Origin: Pelovirga terrestris
GTDB taxonomy: Bacteria; Desulfobacterota; Desulfuromonadia; Desulfuromonadales; Geopsychrobacteraceae
Direction: 5' to 3'
Length of the DNA stretch: 64,000 nt
Assembly: GCF_014773365.1 (NCBI RefSeq)
Contig: NZ_JACWUN010000004.1
Coordinates: 62,001-126,000 of the forward strand
Shown piece by piece: positions 52,312 to 59,811 of the stretch; position 1 is the first letter of the stretch; the number at the start of each line of letters is the position of its first letter. The translations under genes and the position numbers were made by a program. The notes below the pieces were generated by a model, which was not told the origin of the DNA, searched no databases, and saw nothing but the letters and a program-made list of their open reading frames with translations.

Positions 52312-53691
52312 CTAGGGTTGTCGTTCTGAAGAGTTGTGACCCTCTGCCTCTTGACGAAATTTCTCTGCCACAGATTTTTCAATAGCTTCAACAGTTTGTA
52401 TCAGTCGTGTTGACTCTTGATTTTGCTCTTCATGAAACAGGCTGACATATTCATCAAAGCCGAATGCAGTGACGACCGATTCATTATCAAAGTCCTGTTG
52501 GGTTTTCATTTGCTTGAAAAACAGCAACCCGCAAGGTTTTACTTTCGCATCGAAGCACCCCTTCTGCTTATCCGATACGGTAAAACCAATTTTGTGTCCG
52601 AAAGCCACCAGGTCAGTCAGTATGGAGAAAAGTGCCATACGACGATATTGTGCGCCATCATTTTTCTGATTACGTTTGGCGTCAGCGATCAGATAAATCG
52701 GATCAAGTTTTTGTAGATCGCATCGAAAACAAAGGACAATGTCCGGCTGTTTGCCAGATGCATTGTTGTATTCAACGGCTTTCAATAACTCAATTGATCG
52801 ATCAGTTGCTTTGACTTCCTCGGGAAAACCTTTGCGGATATGGAGTGTCAGACCATTCTTCTTTAAGGTCAAACCCTCACTCAACTTCAAACCCACCTTG
52901 AATATATTTTTTTCTGGACGCCAACCTTGGTCAACGAATGCTTTTGCCAAAGCAAGAGTTGCTATCATTTCTAGCATGTTGTCGGCATTAGTCCTATCGA
53001 TATAGCATCTCTCTGAGTTTGGCTGGTCACTTGATGCAGCGGATTCTTTTTCAAAAAGCTGAACCAGTAATTTACCATCTTTTTCAGGATCAAACTGTTG
53101 CCATAATATTGTCTGCACCTTATCTAGCAAATCAGCAAGTTCTTTCCCCCCATCACATCGACGAAGCAATGACGACATATTGGCATCGTAGGTAATTGCC
53201 AATGGTGAAAAGCGAATGGTTGAGCAGGCGTGATCCATCGCCTTCGATCGTGCAATATAGCGTTCGTGTTTATGGCTCAGACCGGCAAGCTGCTGGCACC
53301 AAAGTAAAGCAATACCAAAAAGTCCCGACAACAGTGGGATGTCCGGCACATGTTCTACCCTGCGGTTTACATAGCATTGGGCCGGGCCGACTAGCTTGGA
53401 AATCTGCGTTCGACCCCAGTCTGTATTGCGGTGCATTCGCGACTCAGTTGTGCGACGAGTCAACGGGCGCGTCAGGTCACGATCAAGAAATTTTTGAATC
53501 AGCTCTTCGGCTTTGATCCGATCCGGATGGTCCAGCAACATCTGCTGGCGAAGAATGTCTACAGCATTGTCATTCAGGTAATCTGCAACCCACGCCAGCA
53601 GAAGCTGGCGATGACCTTCGAAGAATTTCACTGCAAGCCATTTTATGGATAAGAGAATTATTTTTTCTTCAGTTTGATCCAGATTACTCAT
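52312..53691 (-). CDS. PD-(D/E)xK nuclease-like partner of the McrB-like ATPase
   Basis: A 459-residue protein with a helical N-terminal two-thirds and a C-terminal nuclease core: KQPDIVLCFRCDLQKLDPIYLIADAKRN gives the PD and D-x-K pattern of PD-(D/E)xK enzymes. ATG 53691 overlaps the ATPase stop by 8 bp. The arrangement matches McrBC-type systems, with this protein in the McrC position, but I see no clear McrC N-terminal domain. Confidence 0.72.
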   Translation of the reverse strand: MSNLDQTEEKIILLSIKWLAVKFFEGHRQLLLAWVADYLNDNAVDILRQQMLLDHPDRIKAEELIQKFLDRDLTRPLTRRTTESRMHRNTDWGRTQISKLVGPAQCYVNRRVEHVPDIPLLSGLFGIALLWCQQLAGLSHKHERYIARSKAMDHACSTIRFSPLAITYDANMSSLLRRCDGGKELADLLDKVQTILWQQFDPEKDGKLLVQLFEKESAASSDQPNSERCYIDRTNADNMLEMIATLALAKAFVDQGWRPEKNIFKVGLKLSEGLTLKKNGLTLHIRKGFPEEVKATDRSIELLKAVEYNNASGKQPDIVLCFRCDLQKLDPIYLIADAKRNQKNDGAQYRRMALFSILTDLVAFGHKIGFTVSDKQKGCFDAKVKPCGLLFFKQMKTQQDFDNESVVTAFGFDEYVSLFHEEQNQESTRLIQTVEAIEKSVAEKFRQEAEGHNSSERQP

Positions 53692-55687
53692 GACTAGCCT
53701 GGTCAATAATTAATTTTTTAACTTCTTCGTCAAGTTGAGTGTTTCGAAAAAGACGTTCTAGTTCGATTTGCAGAAACTTGCTGATTTTACGACCATCGCA
53801 AATTGCGCGGTAAGGAGCCTCCTGCTTTTCCGGACCCTCTATACGGTAGAATTTGTAATCCTTAAAAGATTCAAGTATGAGCTCAATTGCGTCTTTTAAT
53901 TTTTTCTTATCCTGAAAGCCGGTTAATGCAATTAACTGAGGAAAAACAGATATAGTAAGACCCAATGCCATATAGGAATAAACAACGCAACTTTGTTTTA
54001 CTGAATTCCATGAGTCTTCTTCCATAAGGCTTAAATTTGCATCATTTGGCCCTGTTAGACCTTCTATAATAAAATCTATTACATCAAGAACTTGAGCAAT
54101 TCCTATAACTCTTTCTTTTACTAAATCAAAACCATCAAGCCTATCATTATAGAAAAGACTTTTTATCAAATTGTCTTTATTAAAAATATTATGTCTGATT
54201 ATTTTTTCATTTTTATTTTTTGTTATTTGATAAACTGATCTATTTCCAGATTCTTCTACTGATTTAATCTTATTTTTAGTGTGACCGATGACAATTTCTT
54301 TTGTTTCTTCATGTGATGGTGCCTCTACTCTGATAATGTTGAATCTTCTTTGGAAGGCGTATGATAGCTGATTAAGCCTGGATGCGTCAGCATCGTTCAT
54401 GGTGCCGATAATTCTGAATTTTGACTGAATCGAATATTTGGGGTGATCCTTGTATGCATTATTGGTTTTTCCATAGGATTCAGGAAGAACAACGATAGGT
54501 AATAATTTTTTTTCAGAGCTTTCCTCTTCATTCTCTACTGGTTTTTCGAATGGCAAAATAGCAGGTTGCCCAGCCAGAACGGTGAACAGTTCACCAAAGC
54601 AGCTATCAATATCTGCTCGATTGAGTTCATCAATAATCAACCATTTGTCATCACTGATAGCCCTTAAGAAAAAGCCCTCAGAAAACCTGATGGCAGAACC
54701 TTCTATTGCCGGCATGTACCTGCCGATGAGTTCATCCGTACTCCAGGTAGGTGAAGCTGTTGCAATAATAGGCTCCTGAATGCCGGCAGCCCTTGCCAAC
54801 TCCTTCGCCAAGGTTGTCTTCCCACACCCCGGCGGACCGGTAAAAATCACGTGCTTTCCAGCGTTAAGCGAAGCGCAGGCTGTTTCCAGTATTTGCCAGG
54901 GGAGCAGAATGTTGCGCTCCTTTAGTCTTCTCTGGACATCACTGGTTTCCAAATTAACAGGTCGTTTTGGAATGAAATCTTTGTAGGAGGGGAAGCCGTT
55001 GTTATCTTCTTCATATGCTTCGCTGATAATCATCTCGCGTGCAGCTAAAGCAGCACAGAATAAACCCCACTCGTTATCGTCATTCAGTTTATCATTGACA
55101 ATCAAATCTGGTACGGTGATAGACCACTCGATATCTGTGCTTGAAAACACAGGCCAATATTTACCATAAACATCGATCTCTTCACTGCCTTGGACCTTCT
55201 CAGGGAACAGCCTTGAGGCGATAAATGCTATGTCAGGGAAGTTGTTTAGTCTTGGCAAGCGACACCTAGTTGACAATAGCGATTTATCTTCATTTAAATA
55301 ATCTTCATCGTCTTCTATCTTGTCTATTCTTATTGTTGTATATTTTTCATTTATTTTCATTCTCAATACTATAGTATTTTTATCATCAGAATCTGGAGAT
55401 ACAAAACTTATTTTGCAATCATAGAATTTTTCATGGCAATTGTTAAAATAAATTTTGAATTTACTCCAATTGTTGCCCCTTGACGGCTTTATTGTCTTAA
55501 GATTTATCTTATAATCTTTTTTTTTATCTTTATCTTTATATTTAACTAAGGCTATTTCCTTTTCTATTTCATTTAAGCTTTCAAATGAATTTGAAATTCT
55601 ACTTTTGACTATGCTGGCAATCCTGTCAATCGAATCATCTACTTCCGGTTTTGTCGTTGCAGGTTGGTTGTCCTTATTATGGTTCAC
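53684..55687 (-). CDS. McrB-like AAA+ GTPase/ATPase
   Basis: A 667-residue protein. The N-terminal ~270 residues are AT-rich in coding and Lys/Asp-rich, with no known DNA-reading fold visible. The AAA+ core has Walker A GPPGCGKTT (284-292), the McrB-type Walker B/signature WLIIDELNRADIDSCFGELF (~349) and sensor RIIGTMNDADASRLNQLSYAFQRRF (~425). It likely forms the ring of an McrBC-like restriction system with the nuclease at 52312. Base composition is clearly more AT-rich than the flanks, a sign of transfer. Confidence 0.88.
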   Translation of the reverse strand: MNHNKDNQPATTKPEVDDSIDRIASIVKSRISNSFESLNEIEKEIALVKYKDKDKKKDYKINLKTIKPSRGNNWSKFKIYFNNCHEKFYDCKISFVSPDSDDKNTIVLRMKINEKYTTIRIDKIEDDEDYLNEDKSLLSTRCRLPRLNNFPDIAFIASRLFPEKVQGSEEIDVYGKYWPVFSSTDIEWSITVPDLIVNDKLNDDNEWGLFCAALAAREMIISEAYEEDNNGFPSYKDFIPKRPVNLETSDVQRRLKERNILLPWQILETACASLNAGKHVIFTGPPGCGKTTLAKELARAAGIQEPIIATASPTWSTDELIGRYMPAIEGSAIRFSEGFFLRAISDDKWLIIDELNRADIDSCFGELFTVLAGQPAILPFEKPVENEEESSEKKLLPIVVLPESYGKTNNAYKDHPKYSIQSKFRIIGTMNDADASRLNQLSYAFQRRFNIIRVEAPSHEETKEIVIGHTKNKIKSVEESGNRSVYQITKNKNEKIIRHNIFNKDNLIKSLFYNDRLDGFDLVKERVIGIAQVLDVIDFIIEGLTGPNDANLSLMEEDSWNSVKQSCVVYSYMALGLTISVFPQLIALTGFQDKKKLKDAIELILESFKDYKFYRIEGPEKQEAPYRAICDGRKISKFLQIELERLFRNTQLDEEVKKLIIDQASHE

Positions 55688-55733
55688 AATGTTCCTCCCT
55701 TAGGTCTATATAGGTAACGATCTGTATACATCG

Positions 55734-56117
55734 CTATTCATCAGTTTCAGATTCACTTGGCCAGAAACTTTCTCTAAAGAACTGAAACAGCTCCTTGACC
55801 GGCGCAGGAACTTGCATTGCGTCGGTGCTGTCATCACTGCTGATCATCTCCAAGAGGTTCAGCAGGAATGCGTCACGCCCTTCAGGGGGCACATGTGGAT
55901 CATCGTCATCTTCTGCATCCAGAATTTTTTTCAGATCAAAAGGCGGGGCCTGCATTCCTTCATCGATGGCATAATCAAAAAGAGCGTTCATAACCTCCAT
56001 TTCGATAATTTCCACGAGCCAAAAATCCTCATCTGGGCAGACCCGGTGCTTTTCTGCCTGGGTGAGGATCCAAAGTTTTAGTTGCTCATAATCCATAGAG
56101 CTGTGTTGCTCCGGCAT
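55734..56117 (-). CDS. Small acidic protein of the McrBC-like trio
   Basis: A 127-residue, strongly acidic protein (for example LDAEDDDDPHVPPEGRDAFLLNLLEMISSDD and the tail SESETDE). It lies 46 bp upstream of the McrB-like gene and is probably its first operon member. DNA mimicry or an assembly factor are possible roles, but nothing proves either. ATG 56117 is preceded by GGGAC; ATG 56096 is an alternative. Confidence 0.72.
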   Translation of the reverse strand: MPEQHSSMDYEQLKLWILTQAEKHRVCPDEDFWLVEIIEMEVMNALFDYAIDEGMQAPPFDLKKILDAEDDDDPHVPPEGRDAFLLNLLEMISSDDSTDAMQVPAPVKELFQFFRESFWPSESETDE

Positions 56118-56143
56118 AGAATTGTCCCGTTAAAAAAATATCC

Positions 56144-56159
56144 AACCGTTATGACGGTT
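56144..56159. promoter_or_regulatory. Inverted repeat upstream of the McrBC-like operon
   Basis: AACCGT-TATG-ACGGTT, 26 bp before the acidic protein start and 17 bp after the lipoprotein stop. It differs from the WYL palindrome; operator or weak terminator. Confidence 0.4.
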
Positions 56160-56175
56160 CCCATGATAGTTCAGA

Positions 56176-56538
56176 TCAATAAAACGGTCGATACTGAGTG
56201 CCCTCACATACCTCTTCGACCACCTGAGACTCGACACCATTTGTCACCGTTGTTCGGGTAACTTTCCTGCAATTGGTGTAACCATTGCGTTTGGTTTGAT
56301 ACGCTACCAGATTCCGTTCTTTTTGCTGATCTTCTGCGTAACCGCTGGCAATACCGATCATCGTACCAATGCCGGCGCCAAGCAGGGTTCCCCTGGTCGT
56401 ATTTTGAACCGCATTGCCGATCAGTGCGCCTGTTGCAGCGCCAAATATTGCCTGTTGTTGCGTGGTTGGCAGATGGCCATGTCCAGCACAGCCAGTAAGC
56501 AAAACCCCAGTAAACAGCAGAATGAATGTATGTCTCAT
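56176..56538 (-). CDS. Glycine-zipper lipoprotein, WYL regulon
   Basis: A 120-residue outer-membrane-type lipoprotein: signal ending in LLTGC, then a glycine-zipper 2TM domain (IFGAATGALIGNAVQNTTRGTLLGAGIGTMIGIASG) and a C-terminal pair of cysteines (CRKVTRTTVTNGVESQVVEEVC). AAGAGGAGG precedes the ATG. It resembles RcsF/SlyB-associated 17-kDa antigens. A full 19-bp palindrome lies 71 bp upstream, which makes this envelope protein a member of the regulon. Confidence 0.9.
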   Translation of the reverse strand: MRHTFILLFTGVLLTGCAGHGHLPTTQQQAIFGAATGALIGNAVQNTTRGTLLGAGIGTMIGIASGYAEDQQKERNLVAYQTKRNGYTNCRKVTRTTVTNGVESQVVEEVCEGTQYRPFY

Positions 56539-56608
56539 CGTTGACCTCCTCTTTTAATGAACTTGGAATACTGGATGCGCCCCTCAGGCTGCCAACATCC
56601 CATGACCT

Positions 56609-56627
56609 AGCGACAGTAGACGTCGCT
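56609..56627. promoter_or_regulatory. WYL-regulon palindrome 6 (before the lipoprotein)
   Basis: AGCGACA-gtaga-CGTCGCT, 71 bp upstream of the glycine-zipper lipoprotein start. Confidence 0.75.
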
Positions 56628-56645
56628 TAGTCTCTGGCTTATTGA

Positions 56646-59600
56646 TCAAAAGATGTCGTCAACAAGCATCACCTCCCCATAGCGAATCCAGTTAATCGCG
56701 ACACCGGCAACGGGCTTATCCGGTCGGAGCTTTGCCAACACCTGCTGATAAAGCCGCAGTTGCGGCAGGTGGTGATAAAGCCGGGTCTGGCGATCATCGG
56801 TGGTATCGGACTTGTGATCGATAATCCACAACCCATCGGGTGTTTCCACCAGCAGATCGATTAAGCCGTTAATGACGCTGCCGTTGATATCGGTTGATAA
56901 CACGGCAACTTCATGACGCAGGGCGTCCGGCGTAAAGGTGGTCATCAGGTATTTATGGAATTGCTCCACCTGGGAACAGATTGCCAGGAATTGATCGTCC
57001 GTCCAGGCATATCCGGTCACCTGCCGGAGTTGGTCGGCATCAGTTATATGCCCCTGAAGCTCAAAACAGCGGTGCAGCAGGGTACCGGCAGTGTTGGCGG
57101 GCAGATCGAGATTGAATTGCAGTGGTGGCGCGTAGGTCTGTACCGATACCGGAACATCAGCGACTTTCTCTTCAGCCTCGATGAGCGATGGGCGAATAGT
57201 CTCCGGGGTCAGATGGCTTGGCAAGTCGGACTTTATCAGTGCCCGGCGACCAATGACCGGCAGCGTATCGCGACTAGGGGCTAGTTCCGATTCAAAGAGC
57301 TCGTGGCGATCCTTACCGGCGCGGATGGCTCGGCAGGGGTAGCTCTGCCCCTGCAGGCTCAGTTGATTCGCTGCCTGGACCATGCCGGTTTTTTCGACCA
57401 GCAGTTCCCAGTAGGTCAGAGAGGTTCTGTCCTTGCCGTTATCGAGATAGCTTGGCCACTCAAGGATTATTTTCTCGCGGGATCGGGTCAGAGCCACATA
57501 CAACAGGCGGGTGGCGGAATCCTTGGCGACGGGCCAAAGGGTCTCCAGCAGGGGTTCGTTCTTTTCCGGTGCCACATACTGGGGGGAGATATCGATCCGT
57601 GCCTTTTGCAGGATCTGATCAAGATCACTGAAATCTTCGTAATTGATATCAAGGCTGGGCAAAGGGTTGAGGATTTCGCTGTCAGTAGCAGCAACAACCA
57701 CAATGGGCCATTCTCTGCCTTTGGAGCGATGCCAGGTGACAAGCTCAATGGCGTCCTCATCCTGAACGCGGTAGGGGGGCTGGGTATTGTCGCGTTCGGC
57801 GCGGGTGCGCAGCCAGGACAAAAAGCTTTTCAGCTCCGTGCCATAGTAGCCGCCGCTGGCCAGGGCATCACGGTTGCCGTTTTCAAATTCCAGAGCTTCA
57901 GCCTGCAAGCGCAGCAGGTTGGCGCGTGCCTGGGGTGCTTCAGGCCAGATAGAAACGGTCGTCAACAGATCAAGGGCAGCCAGGGTTTCTGCCATCACGG
58001 TGGAGACCGACCGACCCGTTGCACCATCACGGACCTGCAGCAATGCTGTGATGGCGGGACTGGCGGGCCATTCCCCCTTGATCATGGTGGTCAGGGCGCT
58101 TTCCAGCGTATCTGTACCCAGCTCCGTTACGGCCAGATACAGGGCGGCATGCCGGTCCGTCGGGTCGGCCACCAGGGACAAGGCGTGGTACGCCAACTGA
58201 ATAATGCGTGATTCAAACCAGCCTTCTTCCCGGGTTCGGGTGCGCAAGCCCACGGATCTTAAGATCTCAGCGTAGGTTGTCAGGCGGCTGTTGCGAGGGC
58301 AGATTACCGCAATATCGCCACCGCGCACGGGGCGCATCTTCTTTGTTATCCGGTCAAAGACCTCACCGCCTTCATCGAGCAGAGCCTTGATGCGGGCAAC
58401 CGTGTGTTCTGCTCTGGTCTGTTGGGTCGCACGGGCAGTGAAATCGATCACCTCCAGGGATGACAGTGAACTTGGAAAATCCGCCTTAGGTTCAAGAGCG
58501 GTATAGTCGCTGCCGAACAGTCCCCTGCCGATAGCGTTGACCCAGGGCATGAGGTTTGGATGGGTGCGCCAGTTTCCGGTTAGGGGGCGACAGGCAGACG
58601 GATTGTTCTTTTGCAGTTCCTCCAGCAGGCGGGCGTCGGCATTCTGAAAGCCCATGATCGCCTGTTTGAGATCCCCGACAATCAGAGTGGGGATCCCGGC
58701 ACGATGAAACATCCACAACAGGGCAAACTGCAACGGGTTGGTATCCTGAAATTCATCAATCACCAGACAATCAATCCGCTCTTTGAGTAAACTCAACACC
58801 GCCGGTTTATCCATGAGCATCTTCAGCGCCTGAGCCAGCATGTCGGTGTAGTCGAGCAGGCCGCGTTCCATTTTGCGCTGGGCATACAGATCAAGGGAAT
58901 CCTGGGCGGTTTGAAGCATGGCGCCGGCATGGTCGCTGGCATCGGTGAGAGGGCCGGGATGATCGAGCAAGCTATCAGCGGCTGAAATCACCTCCTGGAT
59001 CAACCGATCGTAGCCTTCAGGTAAAGGATTCCGCGGAGTAGAGGTCTGCAGCCCACGCAACTGCTGCCAGAGTTTCCAGTCGTTATTGAGATTGAATACA
59101 TTGGCAGCTTGACGCAGCAGGTTGAAGTCGTCCTTGAGCTTTTTCGCGACCCCTTTGGTTTTGCAATAGGCTGACACATCTTCGGGGAATTGCTTGAGCA
59201 CACACTGAACCGCGTGGTGCAGTCTCTGCTGTAACAGGGTGGCGTCACCGGTGGGGCCGTATACGTTCTGGATTCGTGCAATAGCTTGTGCTGCCAAGTG
59301 GTCGTCTTTTTCCAAGCGCCCGATGGAACGCAGCTTGTTCATCAACTCAAGTACCGCACCGCGAAACGCATCCTCCGGGCTGCTGTTGCTATTGAAGTCA
59401 TAGCGATATCCGAAACGCTGCAGATCCTTCATGATCGGGACGGAGTGATTGGTCCCGGAGAGGGCAAGGCGGATCAGAACATTTTCTTCGTCTTCCGTGA
59501 GCAGGCGCGGTGATGGGTTGAGTCCGGCATCAAAGGCAAATTCGCTGAGCAGGCGCAAACCAAAGCCGTGGATCGTGGAGATGTAGGACTGCTGCAGTTG

Positions 59601-59810
59601 CAGGGCATCAAGGGGACGTTTTTTGCCGATCAGCTCCGTCCGGATGCGACCACGCAGTTCGGCGGCGGCCGCTTCGGTAAAGGTCACGGCAATGATGCTG
59701 TCGGGGCGAACCTGCCCATCCACCACCCATTGCGCCAGGGTGGTCTGGATACTGTAGGTTTTTCCGGAACCGGCACCGGCGGGAATGATGGTTAACAGGG
59801 GTAAGGTCAT
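56646..59810 (-). CDS. AddA/RecB-like helicase-nuclease, WYL regulon
   Basis: A 1054-residue UvrD-family helicase with a C-terminal nuclease. Walker A is IPAGAGSGKT (residues 9-18), AVTFTEAAAAELRGRI follows, the helicase DExx box is CLVIDEFQDTNPLQFALL, then VTWHRSKGREWPIVVVAA and YVALTRSREKI. The nuclease motif is GLIDLLVETPDGLWIIDHKSD near the C-terminus, as in AddA. The gene begins one base after the AddB-like stop. It probably forms a dimer with it that resects double-strand ends. Confidence 0.93.
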   Translation of the reverse strand: MTLPLLTIIPAGAGSGKTYSIQTTLAQWVVDGQVRPDSIIAVTFTEAAAAELRGRIRTELIGKKRPLDALQLQQSYISTIHGFGLRLLSEFAFDAGLNPSPRLLTEDEENVLIRLALSGTNHSVPIMKDLQRFGYRYDFNSNSSPEDAFRGAVLELMNKLRSIGRLEKDDHLAAQAIARIQNVYGPTGDATLLQQRLHHAVQCVLKQFPEDVSAYCKTKGVAKKLKDDFNLLRQAANVFNLNNDWKLWQQLRGLQTSTPRNPLPEGYDRLIQEVISAADSLLDHPGPLTDASDHAGAMLQTAQDSLDLYAQRKMERGLLDYTDMLAQALKMLMDKPAVLSLLKERIDCLVIDEFQDTNPLQFALLWMFHRAGIPTLIVGDLKQAIMGFQNADARLLEELQKNNPSACRPLTGNWRTHPNLMPWVNAIGRGLFGSDYTALEPKADFPSSLSSLEVIDFTARATQQTRAEHTVARIKALLDEGGEVFDRITKKMRPVRGGDIAVICPRNSRLTTYAEILRSVGLRTRTREEGWFESRIIQLAYHALSLVADPTDRHAALYLAVTELGTDTLESALTTMIKGEWPASPAITALLQVRDGATGRSVSTVMAETLAALDLLTTVSIWPEAPQARANLLRLQAEALEFENGNRDALASGGYYGTELKSFLSWLRTRAERDNTQPPYRVQDEDAIELVTWHRSKGREWPIVVVAATDSEILNPLPSLDINYEDFSDLDQILQKARIDISPQYVAPEKNEPLLETLWPVAKDSATRLLYVALTRSREKIILEWPSYLDNGKDRTSLTYWELLVEKTGMVQAANQLSLQGQSYPCRAIRAGKDRHELFESELAPSRDTLPVIGRRALIKSDLPSHLTPETIRPSLIEAEEKVADVPVSVQTYAPPLQFNLDLPANTAGTLLHRCFELQGHITDADQLRQVTGYAWTDDQFLAICSQVEQFHKYLMTTFTPDALRHEVAVLSTDINGSVINGLIDLLVETPDGLWIIDHKSDTTDDRQTRLYHHLPQLRLYQQVLAKLRPDKPVAGVAINWIRYGEVMLVDDIF

Positions 59811-59811
59811 G

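Noticed and set aside
57303-58211. Long plus-strand frame (302 codons) opposite the AddA-like gene
   Set aside because: It is antisense to a gene with continuous helicase motifs, has no ribosome site and reads as low-complexity shadow sequence.
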